NCBI GenBank assembly: GCA_946887105.1
Contig: CAMPKJ010000200.1
Span: 1 to 9,093 of the forward strand
Direction: 5' to 3'
From: an uncultured Acidobacteriota bacterium
GTDB lineage: Bacteria > Acidobacteriota > Thermoanaerobaculia > Gp7-AA8
Length of the DNA stretch: 9,093 nucleotides
Shown: piece after piece, positions 1-6,090 of the stretch
How the letters are laid out: each line of letters begins with the position of its first letter
How positions within the stretch are numbered: position 1 is the stretch's first letter
Translations under genes and position numbers: made by a program
The notes under the pieces: model-generated
Databases searched by the model: none
Told to the model about the DNA's origin: nothing
What the model saw: the letters and a program-made list of their open reading frames with translations, nothing else

Positions 1-1140
1 CAGCTTCGAGAGCGTCTGCCCGATGAGCTGCCGCGCAACGACTTCCGGTCCCTGCTGCTCTCCTTCGTACACCATCTCGACCTTGCCCGTGATTGCGGGG
101 AGGATCATCGAAAAGTCGGACAGCCGCGGAAGCACGAGCCTGTCGCCGGAGAGCGCGGCGCGGCGCTCGAGATTCGAATGCAGCAGCTCCATCGCTGCGA
201 TGGTCAGGCGTGCCGAGACGCCTGACGACTGGTCGACGAGCTCCGACTCGCGCGCCACGAACGCGATCGACTCGATCAGATCGCGGATGTAGGTGGGGAT
301 CTCGATGGTCGAGGTCTGGTCGCGCTGGTGGCCGCGGTTCAACCACGCTTCCTGTTCGGTGATGCGGCGCGCGGTCTCGATCTTCTGCGGGTAATGCGTG
401 AGGATCTGCGAGTCGATCCGGTCCTTGAGCGGCGTGATGATGTTCCCGCGGCTGGTGTAGTCCTCCGGATTCGCGCTGAAGACCAGCACGATGTCCATCG
501 GGATGCGCACCGGAAAGCCGCGGATCTGCAGATCGCGCTCTTCCAGGATGTTCAGCAGCGCGACCTGGATGCGCGGGGCGAGATCGGGCAGCTCGTTGAT
601 GGCGAAGATGCCGCGGTTCGTGCGCGGGATGATGCCGTAGTGGATCACTTCCTCGTCCGCGTACGTGAGGCGCTGGTTCGCCGCTTTGATCGGATCGATG
701 TCGCCGACCAGATCCGCGACCGTGACGTCGGGCGTGGCCAGTTTCTCGCGATACCGCTCCTGCCGCGACAGCCACGCCACCGGGAGATCGCCGCCTTTCT
801 CGATCGCCAGACGGCGGCAGCGTTTGCAGGTCGGCTCGAGCGGCGAGTCGTTGATCTCGCAGCCTTCGATCACCGGAACGCGCTCGTCGAGCAATGACGT
901 GAGCGAGCGCAGGATGCGCGTCTTGGCCTGGCCGCGCAGTCCGAGCAGGATGATGTCGTGGCGCGAGAGGATGGCGTTGTGAATGGCCGGGATGACGGTG
1001 CGCTCGTAGCCGTGGATGCCGGGGAAGGTCGGCTCGCCGCGGGAGATGGCCGCGAGCAGGTTGGCGCGCATTTCATCTTTGACCGAGCGGACGGGCATGC
1101 CGGACGCACGCAGCTCGCCGAGGGTGTGGATCGAGGTCAT
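1..1140 (-). CDS. BchI/MoxR-like AAA+ ATPase, partial (3' end outside window)
   Basis: Reading the minus strand from the ATG at 1140-1138 gives 380 uninterrupted codons to the window edge, so the C-terminus is missing. The protein looks like the magnesium-chelatase-subunit-I-like AAA+ group often annotated 'magnesium chelatase' or 'sigma-54 interacting regulator'. Seen: a P-loop GLRGQAKT at residues 67-74, a Walker-B-like FAINELPDL at about 179-187, a sensor-1-like VFSANPEDY at about 220-228, and a downstream TPLKDRID stretch typical of BchI/MoxR proteins. Residues C94, C105 and C108 form a possible metal-binding insert between Walker A and B. The P-loop has Ala where the second Gly is usual, and Walker B has Asn before the Glu; from memory both are typical of this subgroup. 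AAAGAGG at 1145-1151 is a plausible ribosome site. The start overlaps the pth stop (ATGA), implying co-translation. Relatives often precede a VWA-domain gene, which would lie outside the window. True chlorophyll biosynthesis is unlikely given the context. Confidence 0.85.
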   Translation of the reverse strand, partial: MTSIHTLGELRASGMPVRSVKDEMRANLLAAISRGEPTFPGIHGYERTVIPAIHNAILSRHDIILLGLRGQAKTRILRSLTSLLDERVPVIEGCEINDSPLEPTCKRCRRLAIEKGGDLPVAWLSRQERYREKLATPDVTVADLVGDIDPIKAANQRLTYADEEVIHYGIIPRTNRGIFAINELPDLAPRIQVALLNILEERDLQIRGFPVRIPMDIVLVFSANPEDYTSRGNIITPLKDRIDSQILTHYPQKIETARRITEQEAWLNRGHQRDQTSTIEIPTYIRDLIESIAFVARESELVDQSSGVSARLTIAAMELLHSNLERRAALSGDRLVLPRLSDFSMILPAITGKVEMVYEGEQQGPEVVARQLIGQTLSKL

Positions 1141-1709
1141 GGCGCCTCTTTATCACGATTGAATTCGTTCATGGCCCGTTTGAGATCGCCGCGCGCGAAC
1201 AGCACCAGCGCATCGACGGAGCGCTGCACGGCATCCTCCACGATCGGTTCCTCGTCCGCCGAAAACTCGTCCAGCACGTAATCGCGGAGACGGCCTCGCT
1301 CCTGTACGCCGATGCCGATGCGCAACCGCGGGAAATTCTCCGTACCGATCTCGGAGATGATCGAGCGCATGCCGTTGTGCGTTCCGGCCGAGCCTTTCGG
1401 AAGAATGCGCAACTTGCCCAGCGGCAGGTCGACCTCGTCGTAGACCACGATCATCTCCGCGGGCGACTCGAGATACGCGTTGAGCAGCAAGCGCACCGCA
1501 TCGCCGGAGAGATTCATGTACGTGAGCGGCTTCGCCACCATCACGCTCCCGCCCGCCACACGCCCCGTCCCGGTCATGGCGCTCTTCTCGTGCTTCGTCA
1601 CCGCGATGCGGAACTTGCGCGCGAACGCGTCCACCACCCGCCACCCGACATTGTGCCGCGTCCGTTCGTACTCCGCCCCCGGATTGCCGAGCCCCACGAT
1701 CAGTTTCAT
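1137..1709 (-). CDS. pth: Peptidyl-tRNA hydrolase
   Basis: This 190-residue cytosolic enzyme cleaves the ester bond between peptide and tRNA in peptidyl-tRNAs that drop off ribosomes, recycling the tRNA. The family signature is clear. The N-terminus MKLIVGLGNPGAEYERTRHN holds the substrate-binding Asn9 and catalytic His19. YDEVDLP supplies Asp91 and the GTHNG loop supplies Asn112; these match Asn10, His20, Asp93 and Asn114 of the E. coli enzyme. Length is normal for Pth. I chose the ATG at 1709 because family members begin with this beta strand. An in-frame GTG at 1736 would add nine unconserved residues, including two cysteines. No good Shine-Dalgarno sequence precedes either start. The TGA stop at 1137-1139 overlaps the ATG of the downstream AAA+ gene, so the two probably share a transcript, although their functions are not obviously linked. 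The gene is divergent from the REC-PP2C gene across 80 bp. Confidence 0.96.
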   Translation of the reverse strand: MKLIVGLGNPGAEYERTRHNVGWRVVDAFARKFRIAVTKHEKSAMTGTGRVAGGSVMVAKPLTYMNLSGDAVRLLLNAYLESPAEMIVVYDEVDLPLGKLRILPKGSAGTHNGMRSIISEIGTENFPRLRIGIGVQERGRLRDYVLDEFSADEEPIVEDAVQRSVDALVLFARGDLKRAMNEFNRDKEAP

Positions 1710-1754
1710 GCGACCGCGAAGGGTACAACACGGCACGAGCCCCTCACTGACTCG

Positions 1755-1775
1755 CTACCCCCGAAGACCCCGCAT
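1755..1775 (-). other. Possible six-codon upstream ORF (MRGLRG) with strong SD
   Basis: On the minus strand AGGAGG (1782-1787) stands 6 nt ahead of an ATG at 1775-1773. The ORF reads six codons (M R G L R G) to a TAG at 1755-1757, 45 nt before the pth start. It is the best Shine-Dalgarno match in the divergent spacer, while pth itself has none. It could be a leader peptide or a chance match. No promoter able to transcribe it is evident, and one would have to lie inside the start of the opposite gene. Confidence 0.2.
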
Positions 1776-1780
1776 AGAAT
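1775..1780 (+). promoter_or_regulatory. Possible -10 box for the REC-PP2C gene
   Basis: TAGAAT matches five of six positions of the sigma-70 -10 consensus and lies 9 nt before the ATG at 1790. Transcription would then begin almost at the start codon, giving a leaderless mRNA. That would agree with the lack of a Shine-Dalgarno sequence before 1790. I see no convincing -35 box, so this is weak. Confidence 0.22.
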
Positions 1781-1789
1781 CCCTCCTGC

Positions 1790-2923
1790 ATGGAGATCCA
1801 GCGCCAGCGCATCGTCGTGATCGACGACAACGAGAACGATCTCTCCGTCACCAAGCGGCTGCTCGACCGGCGCGGGTACGACGCCATTCCGGCGACGTCA
1901 GGGGAGGAGGGGCTGCGGCTGGCGCAGCAGATCCACCCCGACGCGATCATCGTCGACTACCGCATGCCGGGGATGGACGGGTTCGAGGTCACGCGGCGGA
2001 TCAAGTCCGATCCGGAACTGCAGACCATCCCGGTGCTGATGCTCACCGGTTCCGACTCCGCGCAGCACGTGGTGGAAGGGCTGGGCGCGGGCGCGGAGGA
2101 TTTCGTCACCAAAGGTTCGGACATCGAGATCGTGGTGGCCCGCCTGCGCGCGCTCCTGCGCATGAAGGCGTATCAGGACCAGCTCCGGCGCATGAATCAG
2201 CAGATGACGCGCGACCTGCAGATTGCGCGGCGCGTGCAGGAGGCTCTCGTGCCGCAGCGCGAGTTCCGCTCGCCGCGCATCGAGATCCGTTCCGCCTACA
2301 TCCCGAGCGAGGTGCTCTCGGGCGATTTCTACGACTACTTCACCGTCGACGATTTCATGTATCTCTTCGTCGCCGACGTCTCCGGCCACGGACTGCCCGC
2401 GGCGATCCTGGTGTCGCTGCTCAAGAGCTACATTCACACCGAGGCGGCCAACGACACATCGCTGGCGGAGTTCATGGCCCGGCTGAACGACTTCCTGTTC
2501 AGCGTCAGCTTGCCGTCGCAGTTCGCGACGGCCGCGCTGTTCCGCGTCGACGCCGGCCGCGAGCTCGTCTATTCGAACGCCGCCCATCCGCCCTTTCTGC
2601 TCCACCAGCGCCGCAACGGCAAAACCATTCTGCTCGAGCAGCCGTCCAATCTGCTCGGAGCGATGCCGAACATGGCGTTCGAAGAGCACAGCATCAGCGT
2701 CTCGCCGGGAGACACCCTCTTCGTCTACACGGACGGGCTGACGGATCGCGTCAACCGCAACGGCGAGTTCTATTCGATCGACCGCGTCGCGGAAGTCCTC
2801 GATCGCGCCAACGGCGCCGACCTGGCTTCGGTCTACGACGCGATTTATGCCGACGTCAGCAACTTCGCCGCAACGGAAGAATTCAAGGACGACATCGCGT
2901 TCGTCGTGACGCGATTCCATTGA
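1790..2923 (+). CDS. Response regulator with PP2C-type (SpoIIE/RsbU-like) phosphatase output
   Basis: This 377-residue protein joins a receiver domain to a serine/threonine phosphatase. Receiver (about 7-124): acidic pair D12/D13, phosphoacceptor D56 in the VDYRMPG motif, T86 and K108 are all present, so it should accept phosphate from a histidine kinase. A helical, probably coiled-coil linker (about 125-155) follows. The PP2C/SpoIIE domain (about 165-375) keeps the metal-binding motifs SGDFYDYF (D179), ADVSGHG (D196), YTDGLTD (D315) and FKDDIAF (D367/D368). Family members usually dephosphorylate a serine on an anti-anti-sigma (STAS) protein in a partner-switching pathway. No STAS protein, anti-sigma kinase or histidine kinase lies in this window, so the partners are unknown. 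The ATG at 1790 places the receiver directly at the N-terminus; it lacks an evident Shine-Dalgarno sequence. The next gene starts 20 bp downstream on the same strand and is probably co-transcribed. Confidence 0.93.
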   Translation: MEIQRQRIVVIDDNENDLSVTKRLLDRRGYDAIPATSGEEGLRLAQQIHPDAIIVDYRMPGMDGFEVTRRIKSDPELQTIPVLMLTGSDSAQHVVEGLGAGAEDFVTKGSDIEIVVARLRALLRMKAYQDQLRRMNQQMTRDLQIARRVQEALVPQREFRSPRIEIRSAYIPSEVLSGDFYDYFTVDDFMYLFVADVSGHGLPAAILVSLLKSYIHTEAANDTSLAEFMARLNDFLFSVSLPSQFATAALFRVDAGRELVYSNAAHPPFLLHQRRNGKTILLEQPSNLLGAMPNMAFEEHSISVSPGDTLFVYTDGLTDRVNRNGEFYSIDRVAEVLDRANGADLASVYDAIYADVSNFAATEEFKDDIAFVVTRFH

Positions 2924-2943
2924 ATCTGCCGCCCTCCAACGCG

Positions 2944-3957
2944 ATGAAGAAACTGGCCCTCCTCCTCCTTCTGGCTCTCCCCTCTCTCGCGGATCCGAAG
3001 CGCGAGGTTTTTCCGTCCGACTACAAACCGAGCCCGTGTGCTGCCGACACCGCCGCGGTGTGCAAGTCCTTTCCGAAAGAGCGCATCGCCGATCACGGCG
3101 GCAACTTCCGCGGCTTCAACATCAAGCAGGAGTGGGTGAACGCGCATTGGGACGAGCTGATGCAGGCCTTCACGCCGCTCTGCGCGAAGATTGCGAACTG
3201 CTTCACCATCAAGGACAACAACTGGGTCTTCTGCTCCGATCTCATCGGCAGAGAGTTCGTCTCGTACTGCGATCGCTATCCCGCCGATTCCGAAGACCGC
3301 CGGCAGTGCGGCATGGTGGCCACCATCTACGTGATGGGCATGGGCGCCAAGGGTCCGTTGCACGAACAGGCGCAGGCGTGTGCCGCCGCGCAGCCGTCGA
3401 CCGGTGTGCGCAAGCTCGAGGCATGGCTGGAGCCGTCGACGTTCACGCCGGACTACAACGGACCGCTCATCGCCTACGCGTATGACGCCGAAACACACAT
3501 CCCTGTGCGCGCCAGTTTCTCGATCGACGGCGGCGATCTCGACCGGAACCGGCACACGGTCGCGAGCGCCGGCTATCCGGCGGCGTGGCGCGCCGGATTC
3601 AAGTCCGTACCGAACGCGCAGGGGCATCGCGATCTCGTCGCGCCCAGCGCCACGTTCACCGCGACCGGCTATGAGCCGCTCACCATCCCCATCGCCATCG
3701 AGGTGCCGAAGCTCACCGTGATCATGATCCCGCCCCCTACGGCTCTGAAACCGGGCACGAACACGATCACCGTGGAAACGTACGACGCCGTAACGAACAA
3801 GCCGGTGGAGATGCGCGTGATGGCGAACGACCGCGTGCTCGGCAAGGCGAACGCGCCGCTGCAATTCGAGTGGAAGCAGGGCGAGAAGCGTCCCGAGATC
3901 TGGGTGACGTCGCTCTGGAACCGCTACAGCGATGTCGTGATCGCGCCCGCGGACTGA
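2944..3957 (+). CDS. Exported protein of unknown function with eight cysteines
   Basis: I do not recognise this 337-residue protein. Residues 1-17 form a Sec signal peptide: MKK, then a Leu/Ala-rich core, with likely cleavage after LPSLA at about 16-17. There is no lipobox cysteine at the cut. The mature N-terminal half (about 20-150) holds all eight cysteines (32, 40, 80, 86, 97, 109, 122, 146), an even number suited to disulfides outside the cytoplasm. The C-terminal half (about 155-335) looks like beta-sandwich modules. Two stretches resemble each other: around 178-190 (AYDAETHIPVRA) and around 280-291 (YDAVTNKPVEMR), each followed by a short strand and a turn, like carboxypeptidase-regulatory or PEGA-type folds. 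The ATG at 2944 is chosen because the signal peptide starts there. It lies 20 bp after the phosphatase stop, so a shared transcript is likely. Its TGA directly abuts the stop codon of the converging gene. Confidence 0.85.
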   Translation: MKKLALLLLLALPSLADPKREVFPSDYKPSPCAADTAAVCKSFPKERIADHGGNFRGFNIKQEWVNAHWDELMQAFTPLCAKIANCFTIKDNNWVFCSDLIGREFVSYCDRYPADSEDRRQCGMVATIYVMGMGAKGPLHEQAQACAAAQPSTGVRKLEAWLEPSTFTPDYNGPLIAYAYDAETHIPVRASFSIDGGDLDRNRHTVASAGYPAAWRAGFKSVPNAQGHRDLVAPSATFTATGYEPLTIPIAIEVPKLTVIMIPPPTALKPGTNTITVETYDAVTNKPVEMRVMANDRVLGKANAPLQFEWKQGEKRPEIWVTSLWNRYSDVVIAPAD

Positions 3958-4377
3958 CTACTCGTCGTCTTCGAGCAGTTCTTCGACGTCGCGCGCCGCG
4001 AGCAGCTCCGGCGTAATGCCCGGAAACTTCCCCGTACCGTAGTACCACGCCGCTGCGATCTCCGGCGCCTCCGGAAACGCGCCGTCGTAGACGAAGCACT
4101 CCAGCGAGCGCAGACGTCCGTTGTGCACGTGCACGGACGTATCCGCGGGCGTGGCGGCGCCGGCCAGCTGCACCTGCAGATCGTCGAGGTGCAGCAGTTT
4201 CCGCTCGACGGCAGCCACGTGCGGCGGCACTTCGAAGCGGGTCACGAATCCCGACGCCGTCTTCTCGCGGTCGCGCACCGTTGCGGCGGCGTACTGCGCG
4301 CGCAGCGCCGCCAGAATGGGATCGTCGCCCGCGAGCAGCGCGGTCATCACCTGGCGTTCGAATTCTTCGACGTGCAC
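3958..4377 (-). CDS. Small conserved-looking hypothetical protein (139 aa)
   Basis: An acidic, apparently cytosolic protein with no signal peptide or membrane segment. It opens with a helical section (EEFERQVMTALLAG, about 4-17), continues through GFVTRFEVP (about 43-51) and a mixed alpha/beta middle (about 60-95). It ends with ECFVYDGAFPE (about 93-103) and an Asp/Glu-rich tail. From memory, small uncharacterised proteins with a G-F-x-T-x-F-x-V-P core and a late 'LEGF.YD' motif exist in several phyla, but I cannot name the family. I favour the GTG start at 4377 because it lies one base past the TGA of the upstream TPR gene, suggesting translational coupling, and keeps the conserved-looking FE motif. 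An internal ATG at 4347 would give 129 residues. Longer upstream starts would overlap the TPR gene. The TAG stop (3958-3960) is flush with the opposite gene's stop. Confidence 0.72.
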   Translation of the reverse strand: MHVEEFERQVMTALLAGDDPILAALRAQYAAATVRDREKTASGFVTRFEVPPHVAAVERKLLHLDDLQVQLAGAATPADTSVHVHNGRLRSLECFVYDGAFPEAPEIAAAWYYGTGKFPGITPELLAARDVEELLEDDE

Positions 4378-4378
4378 G

Positions 4379-5467
4379 TCAGGCGATCCGCTGCAACAAC
4401 TCGACGGCTTGCGGCTTCTTCTCGTAGCGCACGTCGGTGGCCGCGATCTTCTCGAGGTACTTCCGCGCCTCGCTCGCCTCATTGCGGCGCAGGTGACAGC
4501 GCGCGATCCAGAACCAGGTGTCGACGACGTACTCGTTCTCGCTGAAGCGGTGGGTCTGTACCGCCTTCTCGAAGGACGACACGGCGTCCTGGAATCGCTC
4601 CTGCGCGTAGTAGATGCGGCCGAGGTGCGAGAGGGCGTCGAAGAAGTCGAACGAGCTCTGATCGACGTTGCCGATCACGCGGCCGTAAAAGGACTCGGCC
4701 TTCTCGAAGTCGCGGCGATCGAAGTGGATCGCGCCGCAGAACAGCAGCGCATTGCGGAAAAAGTAGGAGTTGAAGAACGGTTTGTTCTCGTCGAAGAGGC
4801 TCAGCGCTTCCTGGAAGAGATGCAGCGCGTCGTCGTGGTCGTGCAGGGCGTAGGAGTTGAGCGCCTTCAGCGCGAGCGCCTGCGCGGTGACGTTGTCGTT
4901 CGCGGAGTAGCGCATCGACTGGTCGTGCAGCTCTTTCGCTTTGGCGTAGTCGGCTTCTTCATGGGAGAGATGGCCGAGGATGACGTACGACTTGTATTTG
5001 ATGTCGTTGGCCTCGTCCGACTCCTCGGACGCACACGCCGCGCTGAACCCCTCGCGCGCCTTCCCCAGATCGCCGCCGTACAGCGCCGCCACGGCGCGGT
5101 AATACGTCGCCTCGAGCGAGGTCAACACCGCGGCCTTGTCGCGGCTCATGTCGTCGATGAAGCGCGTGACCAGCTGCGCCAGCAGCCGATTCTCGGAGCT
5201 CGGATCGACGATGAAGTTCTGCAGGTACACCAGCCGGTTTTCGAGGATGCGCATCATCTCCAGCATGGCCGTGACGCGCTGCTGGTTCTCGCTCGCTTCC
5301 TTGAATACCGAGGCGAGCTGGCGCTGCAGCGACTGGTACCTCTGCTCGTACTCGCGCGACGTCGCGTCCGAGAGCTCGCCCGGCTCGTTCTGCAGCTTCA
5401 TTTCCAGTGTCACGCGCTGATCGACCAGTTGTCGAAGGCGTGCCGTCAGATCGTTGCGGTCTGCCAT
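4379..5467 (-). CDS. Coiled-coil plus tetratricopeptide-repeat (TPR) protein
   Basis: This 362-residue soluble protein has no signal peptide or transmembrane helix. Residues 5-85 are charged and heptad-rich, with many Leu, Gln, Glu and Arg, and probably form a coiled coil. From about 118 to 345 it is a run of degenerate TPR helix pairs. Examples are AALYGGDLGKAREGF (127-141), YAKAKELHDQSM (174-185), HDDALHLFQEALSLF (211-225), DRRDFEKAESFYGRV (250-264), YYAQERFQDAVSSFEKAV (286-303) and RRNEASEARKYLEKI (327-341). Such folds scaffold protein-protein contacts; no catalytic motif is visible. The ATG at 5467 is preferred; a TTG four codons upstream (5479) is also open. No clear Shine-Dalgarno sequence precedes either. 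A TATTGT motif at 5476-5481 could be a weak -10 and would again imply a nearly leaderless mRNA. The 139-residue gene follows after a single base, so the two proteins probably work together. The gene is separated from intact rnr by 654 bp carrying the duplication. Confidence 0.85.
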   Translation of the reverse strand: MADRNDLTARLRQLVDQRVTLEMKLQNEPGELSDATSREYEQRYQSLQRQLASVFKEASENQQRVTAMLEMMRILENRLVYLQNFIVDPSSENRLLAQLVTRFIDDMSRDKAAVLTSLEATYYRAVAALYGGDLGKAREGFSAACASEESDEANDIKYKSYVILGHLSHEEADYAKAKELHDQSMRYSANDNVTAQALALKALNSYALHDHDDALHLFQEALSLFDENKPFFNSYFFRNALLFCGAIHFDRRDFEKAESFYGRVIGNVDQSSFDFFDALSHLGRIYYAQERFQDAVSSFEKAVQTHRFSENEYVVDTWFWIARCHLRRNEASEARKYLEKIAATDVRYEKKPQAVELLQRIA

Positions 5468-5510
5468 GACGAATAACAATACACCGCGCGGGGGGCGGGG
5501 ACCAGAAGGA

Positions 5511-5560
5511 AGTCATAGAGTCTTAGAGTCTTAGAGTCGCAAAGTCTCAAAGTCTCAAAG
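5511..5560. repeat. Tandem 8-bp repeat array (AGTCxxAR-type units)
   Basis: Six octamers run head to tail: AGTCATAG (5511), AGTCTTAG (5519), AGTCTTAG (5527), AGTCGCAA (5535), AGTCTCAA (5543) and AGTCTCAA (5551), ending in AG at 5559-5560. All units share AGTC, while the other four bases fall into TAG-type (first three) and CAA-type (last three) classes. The array is non-coding and lies in the 5' flank of the TPR gene. Similar octamers in inverted orientation occur at 5579-5602 and 6093-6116. Confidence 0.85.
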
Positions 5561-5603
5561 ACGTGGCGGCCGCGTCCTTTGAGACTTTGCGACTTTGAGA
5601 CTT
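5535..5603. repeat. Long inverted repeat (hairpin) built from octamers
   Basis: The octamers at 5535-5560 are mirrored by TTGAGACT (5579), TTGCGACT (5587) and TTGAGACT (5595). The 18 bases at 5543-5560 pair with 5577-5594 with one T:C mismatch. In a shifted register the 18 bases at 5535-5552 pair perfectly with the same arm. The apex (5561-5575) contains a GCGGCCGC palindrome and a further ACG/CGT pairing. RNA or DNA from this stretch could form a long stem, possibly ending or protecting the rnr transcript. No U-run follows on either strand, so it is not a standard intrinsic terminator. Confidence 0.75.
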
Positions 5604-6088
5604 CGCGCTACCGCTCCCGGTTATCCCGCTCGCGAATCGCGGCGCCGCGCAATTCCAGCAGGCGGAACTCGATCTGGTGCCGGTCTTCGTCGATCGACTC
5701 GACGCGGATCTTCACCGGATCGCCGAGGCGGAGCTCGCGGTTGGTCGACTCGCCGCGCATGGCGTGCTCGCGATCGTGGAAGCGCCAGAAATCGCCGCCG
5801 ATGGTCGCCACCGGCACCATCCCCTGCACGAAGATCTCGTCGAGCTCCACGAACAGGCCGAACGGCGCGACGCCGGTGACGATGCCGCTGTATTCGTTGC
5901 CGACCTTGTCGCGCATGAAGATCACTTTCTTCCACTCCAGCACTTCGCGCGAGGCCTCCTCGGCGCGGCGTTCCCGCTCGCTCGACTGCAGCGCGTACGT
6001 GGGATGCGCGTGCTCGATCTGCTGCCGGCGATCGCCGTACAGCGGGCCGTCGGTGATCAGCTCGAGCAGCCGCCGGTGCACGATCAGA
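5575..6088. repeat. Tandem duplication, copy A (514-bp period)
   Basis: Read by eye, every base from 5575 to 6090 recurs at +514 (6089-6604) with no difference found. Identity stops at 5574/6088 (G versus A) on the left and at 6091/6605 (C versus G) on the right. The dinucleotide TC is present at both breakpoints and at the junction (5575-5576, 6089-6090, 6603-6604). This copy carries the truncated rnr tail. Confidence 0.95.
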
Positions 6089-6090
6089 TC
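5608..6090 (-). pseudogene. Duplicated 3' fragment of rnr (RNase R C-terminus)
   Basis: This fragment repeats codons 577-736 of the adjacent full-length rnr and its TAG stop, with an identical protein sequence. It keeps the end of the RNB domain and the complete S1 RNA-binding domain but lacks the HTH, cold-shock and catalytic regions, so it cannot be a nuclease. It is most simply a pseudogene produced by the tandem duplication. One oddity: the junction places AAAGGA (6089-6094) 7 nt upstream of an in-frame GTG at 6081, the codon for Val580 in the parent. A 157-residue S1 protein could therefore be translated from it. The full identity to its parent implies either a very recent event, gene conversion or an assembly error. 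Confidence 0.85.

Noticed and set aside
1898..2920. 340-codon minus-strand open frame opposite the phosphatase, with a GGAGGG upstream
   Set aside because: The plus-strand product has complete REC and PP2C motifs. The antisense product is low-complexity His/Arg/Asp-rich, so the purine-rich motif is coincidental.
1480..3957. 825-codon plus-strand open frame
   Set aside because: Only its last 337 codons are real (the exported protein from 2944). The upstream part is an out-of-frame shadow of pth and the phosphatase, very rich in Arg and Ala.
4121..5476. 451-codon plus-strand open frame opposite the TPR gene
   Set aside because: It is a mirror-strand artefact. The minus strand has recognisable TPR helices, while this frame has no coherent fold or ribosome site.
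5577..5603. Intrinsic terminator after rnr
   Set aside because: The stem is long, but neither strand has a T-run after it and the stem is AT/GC mixed octamer repeat. I list it only as an inverted repeat.
5511..5603. CRISPR array
   Set aside because: Units are 8 bp and contiguous, without unique spacers, and no cas gene is nearby.
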